Both the position numbers and the translations under genes were made by a program. 64,000 nucleotides of DNA from an uncultured Hyphomicrobiales bacterium (GTDB taxonomy: Bacteria > Pseudomonadota > Alphaproteobacteria > Rhizobiales > Xanthobacteraceae), in the NCBI GenBank assembly GCA_903878085.1, contig CAIRGJ010000046.1, positions 124,001 through 188,000 on the forward strand, given 5' to 3'. The notes beneath the pieces were generated by a model, which was not told the DNA's origin, did no database searches, and saw only the letters and a list, made by a program, of their open reading frames with translations. Shown here one piece after another: positions 8,521 through 17,620 of the stretch. Each line of letters opens with the position of its first letter. The stretch's first letter is position 1.

Positions 8521-8742
8521 GGTGGGAGGAGTCTCCGAAAGCATCACGGGACAGTTGGCTGCTTTCGCAGTGCCTACAATTTAGGCTGCGTCGCGCGCCG
8601 GCCGGTGGTTGCCGGCTACGCCGCGCTCGGCCATCCACAGCTCAACGCGCAGCGCAGTCCAATTCTGCGCCTTTGTGTCGTCGAATTAATGCAACTTTGC
8701 CGCCTGTGGGCCGTTGTTGCCTCCACAGCCCCTGGAGGCCTT

Positions 8743-9609
8743 ATGAACAAATCTCACCGTCATCTGATGCTGGCCACCGCGCTGGCGACGAGTCTTGCCG
8801 CCGTAGTGCCGCTCGCGCCCGGTTCGGCGCTCGCCCAAGAAATGCCAACGGTCACCACCAATCCCGGCTTCAAGCCCGGCACCGGGCAGATCAATCCCGG
8901 CGAAACGCTCGCCGCGCCCTCAAGCTCCATCGATATCCGCAAGATTCCGAGCCACGCCGAAGCGGTTGCCGCGCTGATGTCGGCCGACGATCCGGTCAGC
9001 GCGCTTGGAGCCGAGGTCCCGAAACCAGCGAATAGCGCCAACACGCAGGCGACCGAGAATAAGACAATCAGTCCGCCGGGCGCCGGCGATGTGACGACGG
9101 CAACGCAGGGTCAGGCTGCTATCGGTGGTCCGATGTCGCCGGGTGCGTCATCCGGCGGCGGCTCGAACGGGCCGGCACCGGCCGGCGGTCCGCCAGCCGC
9201 TGCGCAAGGCGCGTCGGCGACCACCGGTGTCGGCAGCCGCGCTGCGGATCCGCATCGGCCCGGTCCGATCGGCGCAACCGGTCAAACGCTGCCGGCAAAA
9301 TTCTCCAGCCGGAACGACGTCCTCGACCGCTTGCCGATCATGGCATGGCCGCAGCGTCTGACCGATCAGGAGCGCCAGCAGATTTTTCAGGCGGTGATGG
9401 CGGACAAAGCGCAGGCGGCGGCTAATGCCGATGCGCTGGGCCCCGCCAGCGAACTGTCGACTGAACAGGCGCTGACCGGGATGCATGCGCTGCCGGACAG
9501 CGTGAGCGGTATCGGCACGTTGAAGAAACTGGCTTACGTCAAAGGCAAGACCAAGGTGCTGCTGGTCGAAATGTCGACCCGTATCGTGGTGGATGAGATA
9601 ACTTTATAA
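8743..9609 (+). CDS. Hypothetical secreted protein with Gly/Pro/Ala-rich middle
   Basis: 288 residues from ATG 8743, chosen because CTGGAGG lies just upstream and a clear Sec signal peptide follows (hydrophobic run then ALAQ, cleavage near residue 32). The middle (about 105-185) is low-complexity Gly/Ser/Ala/Pro. The C-terminal 50 residues (KLAYVKGKTKVLLVEMSTRIVVDEI) resemble the C-terminal element of DUF1236-type periplasmic proteins of rhizobia; this is a loose likeness. The reading frame is open far upstream of this start, but that part has no protein-like character. A strong bidirectional hairpin follows. Confidence 0.7.
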   Translation: MNKSHRHLMLATALATSLAAVVPLAPGSALAQEMPTVTTNPGFKPGTGQINPGETLAAPSSSIDIRKIPSHAEAVAALMSADDPVSALGAEVPKPANSANTQATENKTISPPGAGDVTTATQGQAAIGGPMSPGASSGGGSNGPAPAGGPPAAAQGASATTGVGSRAADPHRPGPIGATGQTLPAKFSSRNDVLDRLPIMAWPQRLTDQERQQIFQAVMADKAQAAANADALGPASELSTEQALTGMHALPDSVSGIGTLKKLAYVKGKTKVLLVEMSTRIVVDEITL

Positions 9610-9617
9610 AAAATCGA

Positions 9618-9666
9618 CGACACCAGGAGCGCCATCGCCGGGATGCGGCGATGGCGCTTGGTGTCG
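9618..9666. terminator. Long bidirectional terminator hairpin
   Basis: About 20-bp stem (CGACACC...GCGCCATCGCCG with CGGCGATGGCGC...GGTGTCG) between two convergent genes whose stops are at 9609 and 9673. An A-run precedes it on the plus strand, giving a T-run for minus transcripts. Confidence 0.7.
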
Positions 9667-9672
9667 AGCCGA

Positions 9673-10146
9673 TCAGACAAGCGATCGCTGCGTCGGTTTG
9701 TTCGGCACGCTTTTCCATTGCTCGAGACTGTCGGCGATCACTTTCATCGCCGTCATCGAGGCGTGGCTCAGGCTGGCATAGCCGGCGATTTCACGGCTGA
9801 CGCGCTCGCCCTCGGCGCGCAGCATGTCGCGGATGCCTTGCAGTTCGAGGATGACGCGGTCGATTTCTTCCATCGACGCGCCCGACACGCGCCGGATCAG
9901 CGAATTCAGATTGTCGGTGGCCGGATCGGCCGCGGCCGGTTCGGCGTCGTTGCGCGGCTTGCGCAGGAACGACACGTCGCGCCGGACGAATTCCCGGATC
10001 TCGCCTTCGAACGCATTCGCCGCCGCCTGATCGATATCGCTCAGTTTTTCCGGCGCCGCCCGCCGATCCGCCGGAGCGAATTTCTCCGGACCGCTTTTGT
10101 CGGTGCCGAGCTTGTCGGCACCAAGCCGCTCTCTGATCGCCGTCAT
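9673..10146 (-). CDS. Conserved hypothetical helical protein
   Basis: 157 residues, no signal peptide. The N-terminal 45 residues are charged and probably disordered. From about 45 on the sequence is amphipathic helical (EIREFVRRDVSFLRKP; GASMEEIDRVILELQGIRDMLRAEGERVSREIAGYASLS), likely forming a helical bundle or coiled coil. Similar short proteins occur in Bradyrhizobium relatives without known role. TAGGAGTTG just before the ATG is a good ribosome site. Confidence 0.7.
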   Translation of the reverse strand: MTAIRERLGADKLGTDKSGPEKFAPADRRAAPEKLSDIDQAAANAFEGEIREFVRRDVSFLRKPRNDAEPAAADPATDNLNSLIRRVSGASMEEIDRVILELQGIRDMLRAEGERVSREIAGYASLSHASMTAMKVIADSLEQWKSVPNKPTQRSLV

Positions 10147-10318
10147 GAGTCAACTCCTACACAGGCGCAATGGACGTTGCGCTGACGCTCCCCATCCCGG
10201 CACCGATTGCCGCATGCGAGTGGGGCGGCGGTGGGGCAGGGCGGGGGCGGCTTAGCGGCGCTGTGGATGGCGAATTGCGGCGTAAAAGCCCGCGCGGCGA
10301 TCGATTCAATCCGAAAAA

Positions 10319-11254
10319 CTACCAATTCAGCTTGAAACGGGCGGTGATGCTCTTGCTGGCCGTGGTCTGGCCGAAATCGGTGACCGCGGTGGTGACGTTG
10401 AGCGGGCCGTAGATATTCTGCTCGGCGCTGAACTGGTTATGGGTGACCGGGTCGGTGCTGCTGTTGGCCAGTTTGGCGCCGAAGCTGGTGCCGGTCGGCA
10501 GAATGTCGAACTTGGCCATGCGCTCGCTGCCCCAGACCTGCGGCGTCGGCGTCACGCCGGTCGTTACGGGCAGCGTGACCCACGGAATGGTCGAGGCCGC
10601 CGGCGACGACGCGCTGAAGGTCTCGGTCACCGAATAACTGTTCTGCAGCGTCACCGAAAACCGGCTGCCGACCGGCATCGAATGCTTGAACGTGGTGCCG
10701 AGGCGGCCCTGATCGTTGCTCGGATCGACGCGCGCATCGACGGTCGCGAGACTGGGCACCACGCCGACCGAGGCCCAGGCGGCGCCAGTGCCGCGCGTGT
10801 CGGCCGCGCCCGCGTTCCACGGATCGGGACTGTAGGTCAGCGACGGCGCCGCGCGCAGGCCGAGATCGGCGCCGACCTTGGCGTCCCAATCGATCGGCAG
10901 CGGCTGCTTCAACACCATCGTCGACGAGCCGTCCGGCCGGTCGGTGCGGCTGGCGTCGAGACCTTTCGGTCCGGCAAGACTGGGCAGGCGGAGGCGCTTA
11001 ACCGGCATGGCGGCCGAACGGCCCGACGGGTCGGCCGACAGCGCATTGCTGAGGGCGGCGCTTTCTTCCGGCGTGAGTTCGGCTTCCGGCGTGATTTGGG
11101 TGGCGGTCGATGCATCCAGCGGATCGGACGGCGGCGACGCGACGGCAGTGTTCGCGTCGGGCAGCAGCGGCGCGGCATCCTGCGCCAGCGCGGCCGCGGG
11201 TGCGAGCGCTACAGCGAGCACACATCCAAGACGTTGGATCGAGCGCAACCGCAT
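10319..11254 (-). CDS. Exported hypothetical protein, probable outer-membrane beta-barrel
   Basis: 311 residues with a clear signal peptide (CVLAVALAPAAALAQ, cleavage near 25). After a linker (25-110), the C-terminal two thirds alternate polar and hydrophobic residues in strand-like stretches (RFSVTLQNSYSVTETF; SKSITARFKLNW). The protein ends in an aromatic residue (W), as outer-membrane barrels usually do. No family name can be given with confidence. Confidence 0.7.
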   Translation of the reverse strand: MRLRSIQRLGCVLAVALAPAAALAQDAAPLLPDANTAVASPPSDPLDASTATQITPEAELTPEESAALSNALSADPSGRSAAMPVKRLRLPSLAGPKGLDASRTDRPDGSSTMVLKQPLPIDWDAKVGADLGLRAAPSLTYSPDPWNAGAADTRGTGAAWASVGVVPSLATVDARVDPSNDQGRLGTTFKHSMPVGSRFSVTLQNSYSVTETFSASSPAASTIPWVTLPVTTGVTPTPQVWGSERMAKFDILPTGTSFGAKLANSSTDPVTHNQFSAEQNIYGPLNVTTAVTDFGQTTASKSITARFKLNW

Positions 11255-11389
11255 TCCCGAAGTACTCCCCCGCGATGTCGTGACCGGAACGCCGATATCG
11301 GCACGGACCGGTTAAACGTCGGTTGCGTTTTTGCCATCGAACTTTGTGCAAACTGCGGCAAAGATGCGAGGGCCGCCCGCGGCCTCCGG

Positions 11390-11746
11390 TTAACTGCAAC
11401 GCGCGGCGATTGCCTCATTAATGTGCTCGACATCGGCGTCGAGACGGCCGAGTTCGCGGTCGCGATCGGGGCCGGTCCTGCACAGCGCCGTGACCGCGCG
11501 AAACTTCGTCATTTCGAGGAAATAGAGCCGGGTGGCGCTGCAGATTTCGGCGCCCGGTTTGAGGTCCTTCAGCCGGGCCTTTAACGTTGCGATGCTGGCC
11601 GTGACGGCGGCGAGACTGCGTTCGCAGCCCGGCTGCTCGATGGGGGTCGCGGGGCTGGCCGGCGCCGCCAGCAAGGCCAGCGCGAAGGCCGCCGGCACGA
11701 TCAACGCGACGAAATAGACGAACGCGAGCACAAAGCGTTTCAACAT
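11390..11746 (-). CDS. Hypothetical exported or membrane-anchored protein
   Basis: 118 residues. An N-terminal hydrophobic helix (FVLAFVYFVALIVPAAFALALLA) serves as signal or anchor. The periplasmic part has three to four cysteines (GCERS, AEICSA, ALCRTG, ARCS at the very end), which could form two disulfides, and a helical segment LAAVTASIATLKARLKDLK. GGAGGGG lies just upstream of the ATG. Function unknown. Confidence 0.65.
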   Translation of the reverse strand: MLKRFVLAFVYFVALIVPAAFALALLAAPASPATPIEQPGCERSLAAVTASIATLKARLKDLKPGAEICSATRLYFLEMTKFRAVTALCRTGPDRDRELGRLDADVEHINEAIAARCS

Positions 11747-11915
11747 GGCACCACCCCTCCAGCGATACCCGTTGGTCGGGCGGGGCGGCGGAAAGGTTCA
11801 AGGCGAAATCGTGGTGAGGGCTGGGCGCACTATACGCTGGCGCAGCGGACGCAATGCATCCTGCCGGCCACGCTCGGCGGCCGCGCCAAGTAGCGCTTGT
11901 TTCTTCGAGTAGCGC

Positions 11916-12053
11916 CTACTTCTTGGCGCCGGACGAGGCGGTGCTGGTGCCGGACATCTGCGACGCCTTGTAGGCGGACACGTGTTTCGGCTTGTCCTTG
12001 TCGGCCTTCGGCTTTTTCTTTTCCTTGACCGTGCGCGTCTGACCCTTAGCCAT
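11916..12053 (-). CDS. Small lysine-rich protein (45 residues)
   Basis: The frame reads MAKGQTRTVKEKKKPKADKD, then KPKHVSAYKASQMSGTSTAS and SGAKK. A strong ribosome site, AGAGGAG, lies eight bases upstream of the ATG. Very basic at the N-terminus and Ser/Thr-rich at the end. Short MAKGQ-type lysine-rich proteins are, to my knowledge, common and uncharacterised in Hyphomicrobiales. Nucleic-acid or membrane binding is possible from the charge but unproven. Confidence 0.7.
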   Translation of the reverse strand: MAKGQTRTVKEKKKPKADKDKPKHVSAYKASQMSGTSTASSGAKK

Positions 12054-12166
12054 GGCGAATCTCCTCTGGTTTCAGCGTTGCGGATGCTGATACGGCGCCG
12101 CCCGCTCCGCAAGGGGCAGACCCGCCTTCGTCCCCGGTTTGCAGGGCTGAGCGAAGGATCCCTCGT

Positions 12167-12213
12167 GCCCCGGACGCGGCGCAGCATGAAATGATGCGCC
12201 GCTGATCCGGGGC
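12167..12213. repeat. Palindromic element, GCCCCGGA type
   Basis: Ends GCCCCGGA and TCCGGGGC are perfect inverses. Internal arms GCGGCGCAGCAT and GATGCGCCGC extend the stem. It has the look of a dispersed Bradyrhizobium-type intergenic palindrome. Confidence 0.65.
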
Positions 12214-12238
12214 CGTTCCAAGGTATGAATGTGCGAAG

Positions 12239-12286
12239 GTCCCGGGTCTGCAGCGCATCGTTAAAACGCTGCGCTGCGCCCGGGAC
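12239..12286. repeat. Palindromic element, GTCCCGGG type
   Basis: Perfect terminal inverse repeat GTCCCGGG/CCCGGGAC with imperfect inner arms CTGCAGCGCATCG and CGCTGCGCTGCG, loop near 12262. Confidence 0.65.
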
Positions 12287-12308
12287 AGGCGGCGGGGATT
12301 CTTTAGTT

Positions 12309-12357
12309 GCGCATGATCTTGGCCGAAAACCGGTACCCACTTTTCGGGATCATGCGC
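12309..12357 (-). repeat. Dispersed palindromic repeat, copy 3 (short form, 49 bp)
   Basis: Minus strand begins GCGCATGATCCCGAAAAGTG and ends TTCGGCCAAGATCATGCGC, with the core ACCGGTTTTCGG. It abuts the stop codon of the lipoprotein gene: the G of TAG is the first base of the element. Confidence 0.85.
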
Positions 12358-12674
12358 TAGCTCTTCGGCGCCGCGGCCGTCTTCATCTTGTCGTCGATGC
12401 ACTTGTTGACGATGTCGGCGCGCTTATCGAGATTGGCGGCGGCGCTGCCTTTTTCGGTGCCCATCCAGCATTCGGAAGCGGCGCGCGACCGTGTCATCGG
12501 CGGCTCCGGCGGCTTTGCAGGCTCCGCCGGCTTGGCGGGCGCGCTCAGCGCCGCGAAAGGACCGGGCGTGCCGTCGGTTTCGCAACCGGCTAGCAGCGCG
12601 GCGGCCGCCACGAGCAGCGCCAAGGCGGGCAAGCTGCGGAATTTGTTGCGGGATTTCGAAGCCGTCATCGTCAT
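12357..12674 (-). CDS. Small hypothetical lipoprotein
   Basis: 105 residues. The signal segment ends in a lipobox (LLAGC, Cys30), so it should be lipidated by Lgt/LspA. A Pro/Ala/Glu-rich linker (45-60) is followed by a short domain with two further cysteines (SECWMG, NKCIDD). Its TAG stop overlaps the first base of the palindromic repeat, so the 3' end may have been trimmed by repeat insertion. Function unknown. Confidence 0.75.
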   Translation of the reverse strand: MTMTASKSRNKFRSLPALALLVAAAALLAGCETDGTPGPFAALSAPAKPAEPAKPPEPPMTRSRAASECWMGTEKGSAAANLDKRADIVNKCIDDKMKTAAAPKS

Positions 12675-12767
12675 GAATCCGGGTGGCTGCGTGAATCGCT
12701 TGCCGGCGTTCTTTATCGGCCGTTTTCGCGCTTCGGCAATGGTTTTTTGCAGGCCGCCGCCTTGGCC

Positions 12768-12968
12768 TCACAGATTGTCGGTGAAATACAGCCAGCCGAG
12801 CAGCCACAATCCCCAACCCGCGACCGCGCCCGCCGCCGCGCCCCAGAGGCGATGCCGCCGCCACAGCAGGGCGCCGGCGATGACGCCGATGAGCAGGCCC
12901 GGCGCGCCGAGGATCAGCGCGATCGCGGCGATGTCGAGCGGATGGTTGAGGATGCCGATGTCGGACAT
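12768..12968 (-). CDS. Small two-helix membrane protein
   Basis: 66 residues with two hydrophobic helices (about 14-35 and 42-62) separated by a short basic loop WRRHRLW, then YFTDNL. The positive loop predicts both termini on the periplasmic side. No family recognised. The lipoprotein gene follows on the same strand. Confidence 0.6.
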   Translation of the reverse strand: MSDIGILNHPLDIAAIALILGAPGLLIGVIAGALLWRRHRLWGAAAGAVAGWGLWLLGWLYFTDNL

Positions 12969-13229
12969 AAGTTGGTCTCGGGAGCGAGGCGGGCGCAGCG
13001 CCCGCGGGCGCCGTATCCCACCCCGCTGTTACGATGTCTCATGACAACGCCCTCGCGTGGATGGGATGACGTGGAGAGGTATATAATCATAAGAAAAGAA
13101 GTCACGACAGCTAGGAAAGTTTGATCGGGTGCCTCCCAACGATGCCTGCGAAGTTGACTCAATTGAAAGTTGCGGGTTCAGTTGGCAAGTATTGGGGGAA
13201 GGTGCTTTCTTTGCGCTTATTGAGTTCTG

Positions 13230-13719
13230 ATGGTGAGTACTAAAAGGCCGAACAAGGATCAGCGTTTCCAGAGGCTGTTAGAGGCCGGTTTCTTCCCAAA
13301 CGATTTGCCTCCGCCTTTTACGTCCTCAGATTTTGCGAAATATCGAAAGCACCTAAAAAAGGTTTGGCCCACACAAGCCCTGGCACAATTTGCGAGTGCG
13401 CCGGAGTTTTATTCGGTCCCGCGTTTTGGCCGCGCGCGCAGGCGCTTTTCGATAATAAATCCAATTAATCATTTTAAGGTCTCGTCAATCATAGCAAACG
13501 AGTGGGTGGATATACGAAGCCACTCTTAAGGGTTGGCTCGCCAAAAACAGTCCTTGCTTTGTTGATGCTCATCCGTTGTTTGGGCCGATGCTAAAAAGGC
13601 ATGTCAGCTTCTATGACGAAAAAAGAAACATTACAAAGGCGATAAAAGAGCTTAGTCGTCAGCGAATTCACGATAGATTGGCAAGGCTTATTTTTGAAAA
13701 CGTCGAGGACTATTTCTAG
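13230..13719 (+). pseudogene. Broken reverse-transcriptase-like gene in an AT-richer island
   Basis: The first frame (13230-13529, 99 codons) reads RLLEAGFFPNDLPPPFTSSDFAKY near its start, then PRFGRARRRFSIINPINHFKVSSIIANEW. This resembles the N-terminal part of defence-associated reverse transcriptases, just before the catalytic palm. It stops at 13529, but a second frame continues from about 13495 (WIYEATLKGWLAKNSPCFVD) to a stop at 13719, implying a frameshift near 13510 and possibly an internal deletion. No YxDD catalytic motif remains. The region 13060-13740 is clearly poorer in G+C than both neighbours, as expected for transferred DNA. Assignment to the RT family is from memory of motifs and is tentative. 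Confidence 0.5.
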
Positions 13720-13746
13720 TTATTGCGAACTTTCACGAAAGCATAG

Positions 13747-16536
13747 TCACCGCCCCCGCTTCTTAAACCCGCCATGCATCCCCGGCCTTCCAAGTTTGCT
13801 GCGCGGCGAGTCGGGGCGGAGCGGCTTGACCTCGTGGCCGACCGCGATGCCCATTTCATCCAATGACGGCTTATGGGGTCGGTTGACCGCCCTCCGCAAT
13901 TTCGAATCCTGCGCCGTCATCACGTTGCGCACGGTCGGATTGTCGACCACCGCCAGCTCGGTCTGGCGCAGCCGCTTGAGCTCATCGCGCAGGCGCGCGG
14001 CTTCCTCGAAGTCGAGATCGCTAGCTGCCGCGTGCATGCGCTTTTCCATGTCGGCCAGCACGGTCTCGAAATTGTGCCCGATGGTGGCGGCGTCGCCGAA
14101 CTCGCCTTCGCTGGCGCCGCCGGTCGAGATCAGCACGTGGTCGCGCTCATAGACCGAGTCCATGATGTCGTGGATCGAGCGCTTGATGCTCTCCGGCGTG
14201 ATGTTGTTGGCGGTGTTGTACTCGACCTGCTTTTCGCGGCGCCGGTTGGTCTCCTCGATGGCGCGCTGCATCGAACCGGTGACCTTGTCGGCATAAAGCA
14301 CCACCTTGCCGTCGACGTTGCGCGCGGCGCGGCCGATGGTCTGGATGAGCGACGTCTCGCTGCGCAGGAAGCCTTCTTTATCGGCGTCGAGAATGGCGAC
14401 CAGCGCGCATTCCGGAATGTCGAGGCCCTCGCGCAGCAAATTGATGCCGATCAGCGCGTCGAAGGCGCCGAGCCGCAAATCGCGGATGATCTCGATGCGC
14501 TCCAGCGTGTCGATGTCGGAGTGCATGTAGCGCACGCGGATGCCCTGCTCGTGCAGATATTCGGTGAGGTCTTCCGCCATGCGCTTGGTCAGCACCGTGA
14601 CCAGCGAGCGGTAGCCGGCCAGCGCCACCTGCCGCACTTCGCCGACCAGGTCGTCGACCTGCGTGCGCGCCGGGCGGATTTCGACCGGCGGGTCGATCAA
14701 GCCGGTGGGGCGGATCACCTGCTCGACGAAGACGCCGCGCGCCTCGTTCATTTCCCAATGGCTCGGCGTCGCCGACACCGCGACGGTCTGCGGCCGCATC
14801 TCGTCCCACTCTTCAAAGCGCAGCGGCCGGTTGTCCATGCAGGAGGGCAGGCGGAAGCCATATTCGGCCAGCGTCGCCTTGCGGCGGAAGTCGCCGCGGA
14901 ACATGCCGCCGAGTTGCGGCACGGTGACGTGGCTCTCGTCGGCGAACACCAAGGCGTTGTCGGGGACGTATTCGAACAGAGTCGGCGGCGGTTCGCCCGG
15001 CTTGCGGCCGGTGAGATAGCGCGAATAGTTTTCGATGCCGGCGCAGGCGCCGGTGGCGTCCATCATTTCGAGATCGTACATCGTGCGCTGTTCGAGCCGC
15101 TGCGCCTCGAGCAGGCGGCCGGCGGCGTTGAGCTGGTCGAGCCGCGCGCGCAGCTCCTGCTTGATGCCGAGCATGGCCTGCACCAGCGTCGGCCGCGGCG
15201 TGACATAATGCGAATTGGCGTAGACCTTGACGAATTCCAGCTCGTCGGTCTTTTGCCCGGTGAGCGGATCGAATTCGTGGATCGACTCGATGTCGTCGCC
15301 GAACAAAGACACGCGCCAGGCGCGGTCCTCGTAATGCGCCGGAAAAATCTCGATGGAGTCGCCGCGCACGCGGAACGAGCCGCGGAAGAAGTCGGCCTGC
15401 GTGCGCTTGTATTGCAGCGCCACCAGATCGGCCATCAACTGGCGCTGCGAGATGGTGCCACCCTGCTTGATGGTGAAGGTCATGGCCGAATAAGTTTCGA
15501 CCGAGCCGATGCCGTAAATGCACGAAACGGAAGCCACGATGATGACGTCGTCGCGTTCCAACAGCGCACGTGTCGCACTGTGGCGCATGCGGTCGATCTG
15601 CTCGTTGATCGAGGATTCCTTCTCGATGAAGGTGTCGGTGCGCGGCACGTAGGCTTCCGGCTGGTAGTAGTCGTAATAAGAGACGAAATATTCCACGGCA
15701 TTGTCGGGGAAGAACGACTTGAACTCGCCGTAGAGCTGCGCCGCCAGCGTCTTGTTCGGCGCCAGAACGAGCGCCGGGCGCTGCGTCGCCTCGATCACCT
15801 TGGCCATGGTGAAGGTTTTGCCGGAGCCGGTGACGCCAAGCAGCACCTGCGTCCGATCGTGGCGGTTGACGCCTTCGACCAGTTCCTTGATGGCGTGCGG
15901 CTGGTCGCCCTTGGGTTCGAAGCTGGATTGGATGACAAAAGGCCTGCCGCCTTCGGACTTTTCCGGCCGCGGCGGCCGGTGCGGCGTCCACGGCTGCGCG
16001 GTGAATTCGGGACGTCCCTCGCGCAGCAGCCGCTCCAGCGATGTGGCGGTGGCGGCCACGCCCATCGACGCCAGCCCCCCGGCCCCTGTCGGCAGATCGG
16101 CCTTCGGCAGCCGGTATTTCGGATCGCCGCCGCGCGCGATGCGCTCGGCTTCGCGGGCGGACGCCGCGTGCGGATCGGCCGGCGCGTCATCACCAAGATC
16201 GTCACCAAGGCCTAGTTCCTGCGCCAAGGCCGGATCGAGCCCGGTCACTGGCGCGCCGGTGTAGTCGCTCTGCGGGGCTTCGTCGAAGCCGCTGGTCTTC
16301 GATTTGCGCGCCTGATGGGCAGCGGAAAAATCCTTGCGGCGGTCGAACGAATTATCCGGCGGTTGCTGCAGCCCTGAGTTCGCCCCGGTGCCGGACCCCA
16401 TGCCGGCGGTGCCCTTGTTGATCGCGGGATTGAGCAGATCGGCCAACGCATCTGGCGTTGGCGGTGCGTCGGGCCGCGACGCCTTGGCGCGCGTGGGCCG
16501 CGCTGGGTCTTTTGGTTTTTTCGGGGGCTTGGACAT
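13747..16536 (-). CDS. uvrB: Excinuclease ABC subunit B
   Basis: 929 residues from ATG 16536. UvrB is the damage-verifying helicase-like subunit of nucleotide excision repair. The core begins at about residue 200 ([17 protein letters not shown]), with Walker A GVTGSGKT, the beta-hairpin region [17 protein letters not shown], helicase motifs DESHV and QTIGRAARN, and a C-terminal UVR motif ([16 protein letters not shown]) that contacts UvrC. The E. coli protein has 673 residues; this one adds about 200 at the N-terminus, rich in Pro, Asp and Ala, and a basic tail ending GGFKKRGR. The frame is open upstream of 16536, but that part is antisense to the Bug gene and is rejected. Confidence 0.96.
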   Translation of the reverse strand: MSKPPKKPKDPARPTRAKASRPDAPPTPDALADLLNPAINKGTAGMGSGTGANSGLQQPPDNSFDRRKDFSAAHQARKSKTSGFDEAPQSDYTGAPVTGLDPALAQELGLGDDLGDDAPADPHAASAREAERIARGGDPKYRLPKADLPTGAGGLASMGVAATATSLERLLREGRPEFTAQPWTPHRPPRPEKSEGGRPFVIQSSFEPKGDQPHAIKELVEGVNRHDRTQVLLGVTGSGKTFTMAKVIEATQRPALVLAPNKTLAAQLYGEFKSFFPDNAVEYFVSYYDYYQPEAYVPRTDTFIEKESSINEQIDRMRHSATRALLERDDVIIVASVSCIYGIGSVETYSAMTFTIKQGGTISQRQLMADLVALQYKRTQADFFRGSFRVRGDSIEIFPAHYEDRAWRVSLFGDDIESIHEFDPLTGQKTDELEFVKVYANSHYVTPRPTLVQAMLGIKQELRARLDQLNAAGRLLEAQRLEQRTMYDLEMMDATGACAGIENYSRYLTGRKPGEPPPTLFEYVPDNALVFADESHVTVPQLGGMFRGDFRRKATLAEYGFRLPSCMDNRPLRFEEWDEMRPQTVAVSATPSHWEMNEARGVFVEQVIRPTGLIDPPVEIRPARTQVDDLVGEVRQVALAGYRSLVTVLTKRMAEDLTEYLHEQGIRVRYMHSDIDTLERIEIIRDLRLGAFDALIGINLLREGLDIPECALVAILDADKEGFLRSETSLIQTIGRAARNVDGKVVLYADKVTGSMQRAIEETNRRREKQVEYNTANNITPESIKRSIHDIMDSVYERDHVLISTGGASEGEFGDAATIGHNFETVLADMEKRMHAAASDLDFEEAARLRDELKRLRQTELAVVDNPTVRNVMTAQDSKLRRAVNRPHKPSLDEMGIAVGHEVKPLRPDSPRSKLGRPGMHGGFKKRGR

Positions 16537-16647
16537 CGTCGGAATATGGGGCGAGTCTGGGCCGGGCGAAAGGGCGGGCGGAAAACGCCTTTCCCGGCCG
16601 CGCGCGGATGCTAGGCTGTCGTCAACGTAAAACACTGGGGGGAAGCG

Positions 16648-17598
16648 ATGTCCGGCACCAAATTCACACGGCGCATGCTGCTGGCGGGGGCGATGGCGGC
16701 GCCCTTCGTGCGCGGCGCCAATGCGCAAGCGACGTGGCCCAATCGCCCGGTGCGGGTGATGGTGCCCTATCCGCCGGCCGGCGGCGCCGACACCACGGCG
16801 CGGATCATCTACAACAAACTCAGCCAGACGCTGGGCCAGCAATTCGTGGTCGAGAATAAAGGCGGCGCCGGTGGCACTATCGCCGAGGCGCTCGTCGCCA
16901 AGGCCGACCCCGACGGCTACTTCATCCTGCACGACGCCACGGCGTTTTCGGTAAATGGCGCGCTCTATCCGAACCTGTCGTTCGACTATGCCAAGGATTT
17001 CGACCCGGTTGGCTTGGTGTCGCTGGTGCCCAACATCCTGGTAGTGACGCCGACGCTTCCGGTCAACACCATGGCCGACGTCATCGCCTACGCCAAGGCG
17101 CAGCCCGGCGGCATCGAGATGGCGTCGTCCGGCAACGGCACGTTGCAGCATCTGTCGCTCGAGATGTTCCGATTCATGACCGGGGTTCATGTTAATCACG
17201 TGCCCTATCGCGGCGGCGCCGTCGCGCTGACCGACGTGATGGCGGGGCAGGTGAAGTTCTTCTTCTCCAACGGCTCGTCGGTGGTCGGCCTGATCAAAGG
17301 CGGCAAGGTCAAAGCCATCGCGCATACCGGCAAAGGCCGGCTTGCCAGCCTGCCCGATATTCCGCCGGTGTCGGATACGATCCCCGGCTTCGAGGCTTAC
17401 GAGTGGAACGGCGTCTTCGTGCCGCACGGTACGCCGGCCGAGATCGTCAAGAAGCTCAACGGTGCGGTGAAGGAGGCGCTGGCCTCGGCCGACGTCAAGG
17501 AACGCTTCGAGCAGCTCAACATCGACAGCCGCGCCACCACGCCGGAAGAATTCCGCGCCTTCGTCAAAGAGCAGACCGAGCGTTGGGCAAGGTGGTGA
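16648..17598 (+). CDS. Bug/TctC-family tripartite tricarboxylate transporter receptor (3' frameshift)
   Basis: 316 residues. A twin-arginine-like signal ([20 protein letters not shown]) precedes the mature receptor; the Bug landmarks [15 protein letters not shown] and [24 protein letters not shown] are present. Such periplasmic receptors bind carboxylates and related small molecules. The frame ends TERWARW, whereas adding one G in the GGG run at 17585-17587 restores the usual [14 protein letters not shown] ending at 17624. That restored stop would overlap the start of the next gene. So a one-base deletion (real or an assembly error) trims about ten residues. No TctA/TctB genes are adjacent, as is common for orphan Bug receptors. 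Confidence 0.9.
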   Translation: MSGTKFTRRMLLAGAMAAPFVRGANAQATWPNRPVRVMVPYPPAGGADTTARIIYNKLSQTLGQQFVVENKGGAGGTIAEALVAKADPDGYFILHDATAFSVNGALYPNLSFDYAKDFDPVGLVSLVPNILVVTPTLPVNTMADVIAYAKAQPGGIEMASSGNGTLQHLSLEMFRFMTGVHVNHVPYRGGAVALTDVMAGQVKFFFSNGSSVVGLIKGGKVKAIAHTGKGRLASLPDIPPVSDTIPGFEAYEWNGVFVPHGTPAEIVKKLNGAVKEALASADVKERFEQLNIDSRATTPEEFRAFVKEQTERWARW

Positions 17599-17620
17599 AG
17601 GAAGCGAATATCAAGTTGGG

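Larger units (their letters stand above)
12054..12356. other. Intergenic region packed with palindromes
   Basis: About 300 bases without a gene. Three separate inverted-repeat elements (12167-12213, 12239-12286, 12309-12357) lie within 190 bases, in the style of a mosaic of REP-like units. Confidence 0.7.

Noticed and set aside
13230-13719. Functional retron or defence reverse-transcriptase system
   Set aside because: The frame is broken, no catalytic YxDD motif remains, and there is no partner gene or msr-like RNA in view.
13873-16215. 780-codon open frame on the plus strand
   Set aside because: It lies exactly antisense to uvrB. Its product is dominated by Arg, His, Asp and Val as expected from the GC-rich complement, with no motif.
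16537-17427. Upstream extension of the uvrB frame (about 297 codons)
   Set aside because: It overlaps the Bug gene in antisense, and the natural start [10 protein letters not shown] is at 16536.
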